Of a stretch of 34,599 nucleotides of DNA, positions 1 through 8,592 are shown one piece after another. The DNA lies in NCBI GenBank assembly GCA_002409995.1, contig DHOR01000039.1, positions 22,445-57,043 on the forward strand. Reading direction: 5' to 3'. The first letter of the stretch is position 1, and each line of letters begins with the position of its first letter. Origin of the DNA: Hungatella sp. UBA5385. Lineage in GTDB: Bacteria; Bacillota; Clostridia; Lachnospirales; Lachnospiraceae. Under the pieces are notes generated by a model. That model was not told the DNA's origin and made no database searches. It saw only the letters and a program-made list of their open reading frames with translations. The position numbers and the translations under genes were made by a program.

Positions 1-658
1 GCAGCAGCGTATTGCCATAGCAAGAGCCATTGTAAATGAGCCAAAGGTATTGCTTCTAGACGAACCCTTAGGCGCTCTGGACTTAAAACTGCGCCAGGAT
101 ATGCAGTATGAACTGATCCGTTTGAAAAATGAGCTTGGAATCACATTTATCTATGTGACTCATGATCAGGAAGAAGCGCTTACCATGTCAGATACCATTG
201 TGGTTATGAATCAGGGCTATATTCAGCAGATGGGAACTCCGGAAAGCATCTATAATGAACCGGAAAATGCATTTGTAGCTGACTTTATCGGCGAAAGCAA
301 CATTGTTCCCGGCATTATGCTGCGGGATGAGCTGGTTGAAATCTTCGGTGCTAAATTTGCCTGTGTTGATAAAGGATTCGGCACTAACAAACCTGTTGAC
401 GTAGTTATCCGTCCTGAGGATATCGATCTGGTGGAACCGGAAAAAGGAACTTTGCAGGGTGTTGTTACTCATATCATTTTCAAAGGTGTTCATTATGAAA
501 TGGAAGTGACCACTCCTGATGGCTTTGAATGGCTGGTACACAGCACCGACATGTTCGCAGTTGGACAGGAAGTGGGAATCCATGTGGAACCATTTGAAAT
601 CCAGATCATGAACAAGCCGGCTTCTGAAGATGAGGAGGCGGTGGGTGTCAATGAATAA
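1..658 (+). CDS. potA: Spermidine/putrescine ABC transporter ATP-binding protein PotA, 3' part
   Basis: This is the C-terminal part of the ATPase that drives polyamine import; the 5' end lies outside the window. The open frame runs from base 2 and begins with QQRIAIARA, which normally follows the ABC signature. Next come Walker B with the D-loop (VLLLDEPLGALD) and the switch histidine in YVTHDQEEALTMSD. After residue ~100 of the visible part there is a TOBE-like C-terminal domain, typical of PotA and other MalK-like ATPases. The TAA stop overlaps the start region of potB by 8 nt, so the genes are translationally coupled. The potB, potC and potD genes behind it identify the substrate class as polyamines. 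Confidence is high for an importer ATPase and slightly lower for polyamine rather than another PotABCD-like substrate. Confidence 0.93.
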   Translation, partial: QQRIAIARAIVNEPKVLLLDEPLGALDLKLRQDMQYELIRLKNELGITFIYVTHDQEEALTMSDTIVVMNQGYIQQMGTPESIYNEPENAFVADFIGESNIVPGIMLRDELVEIFGAKFACVDKGFGTNKPVDVVIRPEDIDLVEPEKGTLQGVVTHIIFKGVHYEMEVTTPDGFEWLVHSTDMFAVGQEVGIHVEPFEIQIMNKPASEDEEAVGVNE

Positions 659-1463
659 AAAATTACTGTCCGGACCTTATACTTTATGGATGATCGGTTT
701 TACCATTATTCCATTGGCTCTGATTGTATATTATGGACTTACGGACCGGTCAGGAGCCTTTACTCTTGCCAACATTATAGCCATTACCACAGCAGAACAC
801 AGCAAGGCGCTGTGGCTTTCCCTTGGGCTTTCCTTTGTCAGCACTTTGATCTGCCTGATTCTGGCATATCCGCTGGCTATGGTTTTAAGAGCCAAGGGAG
901 TTGGACAGGGAAGCTTTATTGTATTTATCTTTATTCTTCCCATGTGGATGAATTTCCTGCTGCGCACTCTCGCCTGGCAGACACTGCTTGAAAAAAATGG
1001 TGTCATCAACGGAATTCTAACCACTTTACATCTGCCCACCCAGAATCTGATTAATACACCGGGGGCCATTGTACTTGGTATGGTTTACAACTTCCTGCCA
1101 TTTATGGTTCTTCCTATTTATAATGTGCTGGTGAAAATTGATGACAATGTAATCAATGCTGCCAAAGACTTAGGCGCCAATTTTACACAGGTGCTGCTCC
1201 GAATTCTGCTGCCTCTCAGCGTTCCCGGCATAGTCAGCGGCATTACCATGGTATTTGTTCCTGCGCTTACCACATTTGTTATCTCCAACTTACTGGGCGG
1301 AAGCAAAATACTCTTAATTGGTAATGTAATTGAGCAGGAATTTACAAAGGGAAGCAACTGGAACTTAGGCTCAGGACTTTCCCTGGTCCTTATGTTCTTT
1401 ATCTTAATCAGCATGGCACTGATTGCCAAATATGATAAAAATGGGGAGGGATCAACGTTCTGA
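651..1463 (+). CDS. potB: Spermidine/putrescine ABC transporter permease PotB
   Basis: This is an integral membrane subunit of the polyamine importer, about 270 residues long and with about six hydrophobic segments. The first membrane span follows MNKKLLSGPYTLWMIGF. The ABC permease EAA-type loop reads NAAKDLGANFTQVLLRILLP, where the permease docks on PotA. The chosen start is ATG 651, preceded by GAGGAGG at 632-638 inside the end of potA. GTG 645 in the same frame is a possible alternative with tighter spacing. An in-frame ATG at 630 lacks its own ribosome site. The stop overlaps the potC start by one base (TGATG), so the genes form one translationally coupled operon. Confidence 0.93.
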   Translation: MNKKLLSGPYTLWMIGFTIIPLALIVYYGLTDRSGAFTLANIIAITTAEHSKALWLSLGLSFVSTLICLILAYPLAMVLRAKGVGQGSFIVFIFILPMWMNFLLRTLAWQTLLEKNGVINGILTTLHLPTQNLINTPGAIVLGMVYNFLPFMVLPIYNVLVKIDDNVINAAKDLGANFTQVLLRILLPLSVPGIVSGITMVFVPALTTFVISNLLGGSKILLIGNVIEQEFTKGSNWNLGSGLSLVLMFFILISMALIAKYDKNGEGSTF

Positions 1464-2251
1464 TGAGCAAAAAGATAGATTTTATTAAACGTTTTTTTCA
1501 GGATTTTTATCTTGTAATTATCCTCATATTTTTATACGCCCCTATTGCTACCATGACTGTTTTGTCATTTAACAATTCCAAGTCAAGAACACAGTGGGGC
1601 GGATTTACCCTCAAATGGTACACACAGATGTTTTCCAGTGATACTATTATGACAGCGCTGTATAACACACTGCTCATTGCATTTTTATCTTCCTTAATTG
1701 CAGTGATTATCGGCACAGCTGCTGCCATTGCTATCAATGGCATGAAGCGGGTTCCACGAACCATTTTCATGGGAATTACTAATATCCCTATGCTGAATGC
1801 AGATATCGTAACCGGCATCTCCCTGATGCTTGCCTTTATCGCATTTGGAATTTCACTGGGATTTAAAACGATTTTAATTGCACATATTACTTTTAATATT
1901 CCCTATGTGATTCTGAGCGTTATGCCAAAATTAAAACAAACGGATAAAAGTACTTATGAAGCAGCCCTGGATCTGGGGGCAACACCGGTTTATGCCTTTT
2001 TCAAGGTAATATTCCCGGATATTTTACCTGGTGTGTTATCCGGCTTTTTAATGTCATTCACCATGTCTCTGGATGATTTCATTATCACTCACTTTACCAG
2101 AGGCGCCGGAATCAATACACTGTCAACCCTGATTTACAGTGAAGTACGCCGCGGGATCAAACCCTCTATGTACGCACTGTCAACTATTATTTTCTTTACT
2201 GTGCTGGTACTCCTTTTGATTACCAACTTTGCACCTAAGAAAAAAATTTAA
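1463..2251 (+). CDS. potC: Spermidine/putrescine ABC transporter permease PotC
   Basis: This is the second membrane subunit of the polyamine importer, 262 residues with about six membrane spans. The first span is rich in aromatic and branched residues (FYLVIILIFLYAPIATM). The EAA loop is EAALDLGATPVYAFFKVIFP, the usual coupling motif of PotC. Its ATG shares a base with the potB stop and GGGAGGG lies just upstream in the end of potB. It is followed by a very strong hairpin (2256-2290) that separates it from potD. Length and order match the standard potABCD arrangement. Confidence 0.93.
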   Translation: MSKKIDFIKRFFQDFYLVIILIFLYAPIATMTVLSFNNSKSRTQWGGFTLKWYTQMFSSDTIMTALYNTLLIAFLSSLIAVIIGTAAAIAINGMKRVPRTIFMGITNIPMLNADIVTGISLMLAFIAFGISLGFKTILIAHITFNIPYVILSVMPKLKQTDKSTYEAALDLGATPVYAFFKVIFPDILPGVLSGFLMSFTMSLDDFIITHFTRGAGINTLSTLIYSEVRRGIKPSMYALSTIIFFTVLVLLLITNFAPKKKI

Positions 2252-2255
2252 CTAA

Positions 2256-2290
2256 GGGGTTCGACCCTTTGATACAAAGGGTCGAACCCC
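2256..2290 (+). terminator. Perfect 15-bp hairpin between potC and potD
   Basis: The arms 2256-2270 (GGGGTTCGACCCTTT) and 2276-2290 pair perfectly around a 5-nt loop (GATAC). No T run follows on the + strand (AAATTTAAAA), so a classical intrinsic terminator is unlikely. An mRNA-processing or 3'-end stabilising structure, or a weak attenuator, fits better. Its place just before the binding-protein gene suggests that it sets the dosage of PotD relative to the membrane subunits. The structure is seen directly; the role is inferred. Confidence 0.6.
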
Positions 2291-2333
2291 AAATTTAAAA
2301 GTCTAAACAATCATGAAAAAGGAGAAAACTTAT

Positions 2334-3431
2334 ATGAAAAAAAGATTATTTAAAGTGGCTGCTGCAGCTGCTGTGGCAGTGTTATCAGCTGCACTCCTTA
2401 ATGGCTGCGGCAAATCCGCAGACAAGACAGGCGGCGCTGGTGAGGTTTATGTTTACAACTGGGGAGAATATATTGACGAATCTGTCATTGAACAGTTTGA
2501 AGAAGAAACAGGAATTAAAGTCGTTTATGACATGTTTGAGACAAATGAAGAGATGTATCCTGTCATTGAAGCAGGCGGCGTCAAATATGATGCAGTTTGC
2601 CCTTCTGATTACATGATTCAGAAGATGATTGAGAATAATATGCTTGCAGAGATTAATTTCGACAATGTTCCAAACATCAAAGAAATTGATAAACCTTTTA
2701 TGGAAATGACCAAAAGCTTTGATCCTGAAAACAAATACTCTGCTCCTTATTGCTGGGGAACCGTAGGAATTCTATACAACACCAGCATGGTGGCTCCTGA
2801 AGATGTTCCTACCAGTTGGCTGGATTTATGGGATGAGAAGTTTGATGACAATATCCTGATGCAGGACAGCGTTCGTGACGCTTTTATGATCGCTCTGAAA
2901 CCGTTGGGTTACTCTATGAATACTACCAGCAGGGAAGAGCTAGCTGAAGCAAGAGATTTATTAATTGAGCAGAAGCCTCTTGTTCAGGCTTATGTTATCG
3001 ATCAGGTACGTGACAAGATGATTGGTGGAGAAGCTGCACTTGGAGTGATTTATTCCGGAGAAATGCTCTACATTCAGCAGGAAGTAGCTGATCTGGGACT
3101 GGATTATACTCTGGAATACGTGATTCCTGAAGAAGGAACCTGTCTCTGGCTGGATTCCTGGGTAATTCCTGCCAATGCTCCTAATAAGGAAAATGCGGAG
3201 AAATGGATCAACTTCCTCTTACGCCCTGATATTGCCAAGAAAAACTTTGACTATATCACTTATGCAACACCCAATAAGGGAGCATTTGATATGCTGGAGC
3301 CTGAGATTCAGAACAACAAAGCCATTTTCCCTGATGTATCCACATTTAAAGACTTTGAGGTATTTAAATATCTTGGTGATGATGTAGATTCAATCTATAA
3401 TGATTTCTGGAAGGAAGTAAAGTCCAAATAG
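2334..3431 (+). CDS. potD: Spermidine/putrescine-binding lipoprotein PotD
   Basis: This is the extracellular polyamine receptor of the PotABCD importer, about 365 residues, anchored as a lipoprotein. The chosen start is ATG 2334, placed 9 nt after AAAGGAG; an upstream in-frame ATG at 2313 lies ahead of that site and is unlikely. The signal peptide is KKR followed by an alanine-rich core and a lipobox LLNGC. The mature part starts with the family-typical segment VYVYNWGEYIDESVIEQFEE and continues with KYDAVCPSDYMIQKM. It is probably co-transcribed with potABC through the 2256-2290 hairpin, and DUF1622 follows 30 nt downstream. The exact polyamine preference cannot be read from sequence alone. 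Confidence 0.93.
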   Translation: MKKRLFKVAAAAAVAVLSAALLNGCGKSADKTGGAGEVYVYNWGEYIDESVIEQFEEETGIKVVYDMFETNEEMYPVIEAGGVKYDAVCPSDYMIQKMIENNMLAEINFDNVPNIKEIDKPFMEMTKSFDPENKYSAPYCWGTVGILYNTSMVAPEDVPTSWLDLWDEKFDDNILMQDSVRDAFMIALKPLGYSMNTTSREELAEARDLLIEQKPLVQAYVIDQVRDKMIGGEAALGVIYSGEMLYIQQEVADLGLDYTLEYVIPEEGTCLWLDSWVIPANAPNKENAEKWINFLLRPDIAKKNFDYITYATPNKGAFDMLEPEIQNNKAIFPDVSTFKDFEVFKYLGDDVDSIYNDFWKEVKSK

Positions 3432-3461
3432 TCCCATTGATCACAGGGCAGAAAGGAATTT

Positions 3462-3791
3462 ATGGAACTGATTATCTATAGTCTGGAAATGGTGCTTCGA
3501 AATGTAGTAGATATATTGATTCTTCTCTTTGAGTTTATGGGTGTTCTGGTAATTGCTGTGGCAGGAATCCGGGGAATAGCAGACTACGTGAAACACAATC
3601 CCGGTATTCGTCTTAATCTGGCGCAGGGCATGGCTCTGGGGCTGGAATTCAAGCTGGGAAGCGAGATTCTTCGTACTGTTATTGTACGGGAGTTATCAGA
3701 AGTGGCTGTAGTAGCTGCAATCATTGCTCTAAGAGCAGCGCTTACATTCCTGATTCACTGGGAGATCAAGGTTGAGAAGGAAGCGGAATAA
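3462..3791 (+). CDS. DUF1622 family small membrane protein
   Basis: This protein of 109 residues matches what I recognise as the DUF1622 family of small membrane proteins. It has about three hydrophobic segments: residues ~12-35 (VDILILLFEFMGVLVIAVAG), a middle region, and ~78-100 (AVVAAIIALRAALTFLIHW). A conserved-looking stretch LNLAQGMALGLEFKLGSEIL lies between them. The last few residues are charged. The start is supported by AGAAAGGAA about 7 nt upstream. It lies 30 nt after potD and before the terminator at 3813-3847, so it is probably the last gene of the polyamine operon. No function is established for the family as far as I know; a link to polyamine transport is only suggested by position. 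Confidence 0.85.
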   Translation: MELIIYSLEMVLRNVVDILILLFEFMGVLVIAVAGIRGIADYVKHNPGIRLNLAQGMALGLEFKLGSEILRTVIVRELSEVAVVAAIIALRAALTFLIHWEIKVEKEAE

Positions 3792-3812
3792 AATCATAAG
3801 GCAGTAAAAGTT

Positions 3813-3847
3813 ATAAGGCAGTCAGTTTACATAACTGGCTGCCTTAT
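3813..3847. terminator. Bidirectional intrinsic terminator (pot operon / GH43 operon)
   Basis: A 15-bp stem with one G-T wobble forms between 3813-3827 and 3833-3847 around a 5-nt loop. T-rich sequence follows on the + side (TTATT), and on the - strand the hairpin is followed by AACTTTT. It sits between the convergent ends of the pot operon and the GH43 gene, so it can serve both. Confidence 0.8.
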
Positions 3848-3865
3848 TTATTCGCAAAAATTAAA

Positions 3866-4786
3866 TCAAATTTGTGTTAAGGCTACATTCCCCTCTCCGT
3901 CAAACTCCATAGGCAGCATCACATAGCTGGAATTGAAATACCCATTGCTCCCACCCCAGCGGTCCCCTAAATACCACCACTGGCTATCCTTTTCTTCCCC
4001 TTCACAGCAAATTACCCAAGTAGGCTGGGAGTCATAAGTTGTCTCATCTCCAAAGTTCTTCCTCACAGACCATGGCCCTGCAATATTTTTTGCATATGCA
4101 TAAGAGGACTGGTTTGGCGCCCACCCGGTACAGCCGGAAGTTAACATATAATATATACCATCTCTCTTAAACAAAACCGGTGCCTCTCTCTGCTGGCCAG
4201 GCCAAAGGATACATTCCAGTCGGTCAATTGCCAGGTAATCCTCTGTGAGACGATAGATATGAATATCCAGATTCTCCCTTGCAGAAGATATGAAATACCC
4301 AGTCCCATCCTCATCCTGAAACAAAGTACAATCCCGTGACATATGGCCTATAGGATTAAAGCTTCCAAGATATGTATAATGCCCGTCAATAGTGTCACAT
4401 ACTGCCACTGCACACCGTGCCTTACTATAGTTGTCAGGAAGCTCCCAATGCATCCACATCACATATTTCCCTGTCTTCTTATTATATAGTACTTTAGGCC
4501 GCTCAATATTACACCCTATGCCAATAGAAGCCTCCTGCCCCGGCACTTCAAGAGTCAGATCAGATACAACATAATAACGATTAACAGGATTATCAATGGT
4601 TAATATATGATTTCTAAATGTCCAGTTTTCTAAATCATCAGAAACATAGCAGGATACCTTATTCCTTCCCCTGCGGTCTTCCCCGATCCAGTAATATTTG
4701 CCATGGTCCTTTATAATCTGTCCGCCATGTGCATGTACCGGTTCTCCACGGTCATCCAGGGGCAGAAACACACCTTTTTCTTTCAT
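3866..4786 (-). CDS. Glycoside hydrolase family 43, exo-beta-1,3-galactanase-like (subfamily 24 type)
   Basis: This 306-residue protein has no signal peptide and so is predicted to act in the cytoplasm. It has the GH43 five-bladed propeller pattern: HAHGGQIIKDHGKYYWIGED near residues 18-37, ERPKVLYNKKTGKYVMWMH at 95-113, REAPVLFKRDGIYYMLTSG at 200-218, and YDSQPTWVI at 251-259. In the galactan 1,3-beta-galactosidases of this family, two glutamates and a glutamine form the active site. E95, E201 and Q254 look like the counterparts, and the N-terminal aspartate base of ordinary GH43 enzymes is not evident. The start has GGAGGA 8 nt upstream. It is the last gene of the uptake operon, 33 nt after the second permease, so it probably cuts imported galactose-containing oligosaccharides. 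No carbohydrate-binding module is present. Confidence 0.85.
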   Translation of the reverse strand: MKEKGVFLPLDDRGEPVHAHGGQIIKDHGKYYWIGEDRRGRNKVSCYVSDDLENWTFRNHILTIDNPVNRYYVVSDLTLEVPGQEASIGIGCNIERPKVLYNKKTGKYVMWMHWELPDNYSKARCAVAVCDTIDGHYTYLGSFNPIGHMSRDCTLFQDEDGTGYFISSARENLDIHIYRLTEDYLAIDRLECILWPGQQREAPVLFKRDGIYYMLTSGCTGWAPNQSSYAYAKNIAGPWSVRKNFGDETTYDSQPTWVICCEGEEKDSQWWYLGDRWGGSNGYFNSSYVMLPMEFDGEGNVALTQI

Positions 4787-4819
4787 CTAAAACTTCCTCC
4801 TTATTTGTAACATGAATTT

Positions 4820-5740
4820 TCACCCCTTCAGAGATCCAATCATAACCCCTTTTACAAAATACTTCTGTATAAATGGATAAAATACCAGCACAGGCAGCGA
4901 AGACACAATAATAGCTCCGTATTTAATGGTCATGGCAATCTGCTGCATCATTTCCAGCTGCTTAGGGTCAGTCACTCCTGCAGCCTGTACTGCCTGCCCC
5001 TGGATCAGAATATCCCTCATGATCAATTGCAGTGGAAAAAGGGACGCTTTGTTTACATAAATCAATCCATTGAAAAAATCATTCCATTTGCCTACAGCAT
5101 AATAGAGAGCCATAATTGCCAGAATTGGCTTTGATAGTGGCAGCACAACAAGAGTAAAGAATTTACCAATGGAACACCCATCTATTTCTGCCGCCTCTTG
5201 CAATTCCATGGGAATGCTGGTTTGAAAAAATGTCCTGCAGATAATAAGGTTATAAGCAGAAAAGGAACCAAGGATCACCAGTGTCCACACGGAGTCAATA
5301 AGCCCTATGTCCCTCACTACCAGATAAGTAGGGATCAATCCACCTCCAAAATACATGGTAAACACAAAGATACCCATAATAATATTGCGGCCCCGCAAAT
5401 CACTTCTGGACAGAGCGTACCCTGCTGGAATGGTAAGTACCATGGCAAATAAAGTCCCTGCTACTGTATTAAACATGGTATTGCGGTATCCTGTCCAGAT
5501 TCTGCTATCCTTAAAAATGTATTTATAACCTTCAAAAGAGATTCCCTTTGGCCATAAAATCACCTGGCCGGATTGTACCAGACGGGGATTGCTTATGGAG
5601 GCGATCACCACAAAAAACAGTGGATACAAGACAGCCAGAGTACAGACTGTCACCAGTAAAAATACTACAATATCAAAGACCCGGTTCTGCCAGCACTGCC
5701 TCATTTTATGAGTAATAACTGTTTCTTTCGCTTGTCTCAT
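4820..5740 (-). CDS. Carbohydrate ABC transporter permease, LplC/YtcP type
   Basis: This 306-residue membrane protein is the MalG-like partner of a sugar importer. It has about six membrane spans, the first at VFLLVTVCTLAVLYPLFFVV. The EAA loop is EAAEIDGCSIGKFFTLVVLP, characteristic of carbohydrate permeases. The C-terminus KYFVKGVMIGSLKG is the usual ending of LplC-type proteins. Its ribosome site AAGGAGGGGG precedes the ATG at 5740, and it starts 15 nt after the stop of the first permease. The partner ATPase is absent from the locus; such importers commonly share an MsmK/UgpC-type ATPase encoded elsewhere. The sugar is inferred to be a galacto-oligosaccharide from the GH43 gene behind it. 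Confidence 0.93.
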   Translation of the reverse strand: MRQAKETVITHKMRQCWQNRVFDIVVFLLVTVCTLAVLYPLFFVVIASISNPRLVQSGQVILWPKGISFEGYKYIFKDSRIWTGYRNTMFNTVAGTLFAMVLTIPAGYALSRSDLRGRNIIMGIFVFTMYFGGGLIPTYLVVRDIGLIDSVWTLVILGSFSAYNLIICRTFFQTSIPMELQEAAEIDGCSIGKFFTLVVLPLSKPILAIMALYYAVGKWNDFFNGLIYVNKASLFPLQLIMRDILIQGQAVQAAGVTDPKQLEMMQQIAMTIKYGAIIVSSLPVLVFYPFIQKYFVKGVMIGSLKG

Positions 5741-5755
5741 GATTTTTCCCCCTCC

Positions 5756-6685
5756 TTACCACAAACTAACCTTGGTCAGTTTGGCTGATATTTTATTGAC
5801 AGCAATAATCAGTATAAAGTTAATAATATTATTAAACAGTCCAATGGCTGCGGAATAGCTGAACTGGGCACCCTGAATACCGATTTTGTATACATAGGTA
5901 GAGATAATTTCCGAAGCCGATAAGTTAATATCATTTTGAAGTAAAAATGCCTTTTCAAAACCTACATTCATAATCTGCCCCATATTCAGGATCAGCAGAA
6001 TTACCATGGTGGGTATAAGATGAGGCAGATCAATATACAGAATACGCTGTAATTTTGTTGCGCCATCTACTGTTGCCGCCTCATGAAGCTCCGGTGATAC
6101 ACTGGTAAGTACTGATATATAGATAATTGTGTTAAATCCCATTGACTGCAAAACACCGGACCATACATAGATATGTTTAAAGTAGGATGCATTGGACATA
6201 AAACCTACAGGATTAAATCCCATTATTTTTAATAACTGATTCATAATTCCGTCATTTCCCATAAACACCCAGACCATACCACAAAAAACTACGGTAGATA
6301 TAAAATGAGGTGCATAAGTAACCATCTGAGAAAATTTTCTGTATGGAGTGGATTTTAGGTTATGAAGCAGAATTGCAAAAATTATAGGAATTGGAAATCC
6401 AGCCACTAAAGAATAAACGCTTAAAATCAACGTATTCTTAAGAAGGTCCATAAACTGATAGGAGTGAATAAACTTATTGATATGCTCAAGTCCCACCCAG
6501 GTACTGCCCCACACTCCATCTAAGGCATTATAATTACGAAATGCAATCTGAATTCCATACATAGGGGCATAATTAAAAATGATTAAATATATAAAAGCAG
6601 GAAGCAGGAATAAATACAGCATCCATGTGCGTTTTATATCTTGAAGAAGGGTTCTTTTATGTAGGGTTGTTTTAGCTTTTGCCAT
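5756..6685 (-). CDS. Carbohydrate ABC transporter permease, LplB type
   Basis: This 309-residue membrane protein is the MalF-like permease of the same importer. The first span (WMLYLFLLPAFIYLIIFNYAP) is followed by MYGIQIAFRNYN, a very typical opening of LplB proteins. The EAA loop is EAATVDGATKLQRILYIDLP. GGAGGT lies 8 nt ahead of the ATG. It follows the binding-protein gene with a 78-nt gap that holds a hairpin (6724-6757), so it probably receives less transcript than the binding protein. Together with the next permease it would form the heterodimeric channel. Confidence 0.93.
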   Translation of the reverse strand: MAKAKTTLHKRTLLQDIKRTWMLYLFLLPAFIYLIIFNYAPMYGIQIAFRNYNALDGVWGSTWVGLEHINKFIHSYQFMDLLKNTLILSVYSLVAGFPIPIIFAILLHNLKSTPYRKFSQMVTYAPHFISTVVFCGMVWVFMGNDGIMNQLLKIMGFNPVGFMSNASYFKHIYVWSGVLQSMGFNTIIYISVLTSVSPELHEAATVDGATKLQRILYIDLPHLIPTMVILLILNMGQIMNVGFEKAFLLQNDINLSASEIISTYVYKIGIQGAQFSYSAAIGLFNNIINFILIIAVNKISAKLTKVSLW

Positions 6686-6723
6686 AATTGGTACCTCCGA
6701 ATAATGATCACTTATTTAGAAGA

Positions 6724-6757
6724 AGCTGCCGCAATGGTAAACCTCTATGCGGCAGCT
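6724..6757 (-). terminator. Hairpin between the binding-protein and permease genes
   Basis: AGCTGCCGCA (6724-6733) pairs perfectly with 6748-6757 around a 14-nt loop. On the - strand it is followed by CTTCTTCTAAATAA, only weakly T-rich. It probably acts as a partial terminator or a 3'-end stabiliser, which would leave more binding-protein mRNA than permease mRNA. Confidence 0.6.
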
Positions 6758-6763
6758 CCCAAC

Positions 6764-8416
6764 TTATTGTTGAGATATAATGGAATCCGTATATTCCTGG
6801 CAAAGCTTTACATACTCGTCAGCACCCAGATTTTTTAACTGGTTTAAATGAGTCTGCCATTTTGCATCATCAATCCCATTAATTACAGAGTCGGATATGA
6901 ATTTCTTCAAGTAATTATCTAAGTCTGTAATAATCAGCGCCCGCTTACTTGCATTCTCCTCTGTCGCAGTTCCTGCCGGAAGGCCTTTCACTGCTTTTGG
7001 TAAATCCTGTTTTACTGCTTCCAGCTTCTTATCAGGAAGAGGCTGGATATCCAGAACTGTAGCTTCAATTTTCTGGGACCAAAGTGCAGGTGACCAGCCT
7101 GCAAAGCTTTCACGGGTCTTGGCATCTGTCATGCTGTCATAGCCTAAAGCTTTCCATTCTTCCGTTGTATGATAGATAAGAGATGGTACCTTTTCTCCTG
7201 CATCATTCTGTGCCCACTCCCAGTTTACTCCTTCTTTACCACGGTTCCACTGCATTACAACCTCTATATCAGAGTTGAGATAATCATAGAAACGCACCAT
7301 AGCAGCCGGGTTTTTGCATGTAGCAGGTATGGAAAATCCTACGGATTTGGTTACATTATTGGCAGTCAGTATGGAATCTCCGTCAGGACCTGTCAGTTGA
7401 GGAATGGAAACATAATCAATCTGTTCATTGCCCAGTCCTCCGGTTCCATATCCCATATAAACGCCGATAATATCCTGACCTGCATTCTTGCTGCCATACT
7501 GATCACTGCTCTGTACAAAAACATCCTGATCCATCAGCCCCTCCTGGTACAGTTCATGAAGCCAGGATAAGCATTTGTAATATCCCTCTTCCTCTGGGGA
7601 AAATACAACCGTCTTATTATCTTTATTGCTGATAAATACATGGTTATCACTTTCCGGCACACCGAATGCCCCGAATACATTCTCTATTGTAGAACTCCAA
7701 CCCCAAGTTGTTGTAAAACTAAATGGAATCTCATCATTAGGATCGCCATTTCCATTCATATCATTATCCCGAAAAGCCTCCAGAAGGGTTTTAAACTCGT
7801 CTGTTGTTTTCGGTATGCTTAAACCAGTTTTTTTCAGCCACTCGGAATTCACCCACATCTGACTGTCAATGATATTATGGGTGGATTCATCACCAATGGG
7901 GAATCCATAAATCTTGCCATCAACTGCCCGCAGTGCAGGCGGATAATCCGGTCTTTCCTCAAAAAATGCGCTTACATGAGGTGCATAATCATCAATCAGA
8001 TCATCAAGAGGTGTTAACTGTTTGTAATACTGTGACATGTTTTTAACATTTCCTATAATCGCATCCGGTAATTCATTGGATGCAAATAGAATATTTAATT
8101 TCTCATCCCAGGAAGAGGTTGGTACCTCTATCCATTCAATTTCTATATTAGTAGCCTCTGCTGCTTTCTTTACACAGTCTTTTAAACCTGCGGCAACCTC
8201 TGTGCTCATCTGTCCTACTACTATTTTAAAGGTTTCCTTTTCTTTCAAAATGGGCAGACCCTCAGGATTAAAGTTATCACTGACAGTTGTACTCCCATCT
8301 GCTGATGCCTGTACTGTTGTATCTTGCTGCTTTTCTCCACAGGCTGCTAAGCTTGCTGATAAGACCACACACAGTCCCACTGCTGCTGCTCTTTTTAATA
8401 GCAATTTCTTTTTCAT
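6764..8416 (-). CDS. Extracellular sugar-binding lipoprotein, LplA/YtcQ type
   Basis: This 550-residue protein is the receptor of the importer formed with the two permeases downstream. The signal peptide (KKKLLLKR, hydrophobic core) ends in a lipobox SLAAC, so it should be lipid-anchored outside the membrane. The length and segments such as DDLIDDYAPHVSAFFEERPD and YGFPIGDESTHN are typical of the large LplA-like family 1 binding proteins that handle oligosaccharides in Lachnospiraceae and Bacillus. An AAGGAGG site lies 6 nt before the ATG and a good promoter lies at 8453-8482. It is the first gene of the operon. The ligand is not readable from sequence; the terminal GH43 enzyme suggests beta-galactan fragments. 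Confidence 0.92.
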   Translation of the reverse strand: MKKKLLLKRAAAVGLCVVLSASLAACGEKQQDTTVQASADGSTTVSDNFNPEGLPILKEKETFKIVVGQMSTEVAAGLKDCVKKAAEATNIEIEWIEVPTSSWDEKLNILFASNELPDAIIGNVKNMSQYYKQLTPLDDLIDDYAPHVSAFFEERPDYPPALRAVDGKIYGFPIGDESTHNIIDSQMWVNSEWLKKTGLSIPKTTDEFKTLLEAFRDNDMNGNGDPNDEIPFSFTTTWGWSSTIENVFGAFGVPESDNHVFISNKDNKTVVFSPEEEGYYKCLSWLHELYQEGLMDQDVFVQSSDQYGSKNAGQDIIGVYMGYGTGGLGNEQIDYVSIPQLTGPDGDSILTANNVTKSVGFSIPATCKNPAAMVRFYDYLNSDIEVVMQWNRGKEGVNWEWAQNDAGEKVPSLIYHTTEEWKALGYDSMTDAKTRESFAGWSPALWSQKIEATVLDIQPLPDKKLEAVKQDLPKAVKGLPAGTATEENASKRALIITDLDNYLKKFISDSVINGIDDAKWQTHLNQLKNLGADEYVKLCQEYTDSIISQQ

Positions 8417-8452
8417 GTAAATCCTCCTTGATATTTTTTTATTTCTGGAGTG

Positions 8453-8482
8453 AGTATATCATTAGATTTTTTCTATGGTCAA
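8453..8482 (-). promoter_or_regulatory. Promoter of the GH43 sugar-uptake operon
   Basis: On the - strand, -35 TTGACC (8477-8482) and -10 TATACT (8453-8458) are separated by 18 nt, with a TG one base before the -10 (extended -10). Transcription would start near 8446, about 30 nt ahead of the binding-protein ATG. The region upstream, up to the regulator's terminator at 8572, is the likely place for the AraC-type activator to bind. Confidence 0.65.
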
Positions 8483-8571
8483 TTCAGGATATTTGAACGA
8501 AATCTATGTTTTCAGCCTTTATTTGGGAATCTTGAATAAAATCCATGATATATGAATTCCATTCAAAAATA

Positions 8572-8592
8572 AGAGTCTGCTTTGCAGACTCT
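8572..8592 (-). terminator. Intrinsic terminator of the AraC-type sensor/regulator gene
   Basis: AGAGTCTGC (8572-8580) and GCAGACTCT (8584-8592) form a perfect 9-bp stem with a 3-nt loop, followed on the - strand by TATTTTTG. It lies about 130 nt after the regulator's stop and separates that gene from the operon it probably controls. Confidence 0.8.

Noticed and set aside
2256..2290. Strong terminator ending the pot operon before potD
   Set aside because: The hairpin lacks a T run on the + strand and potD has no clear promoter of its own in the short gap, so full termination is unlikely.
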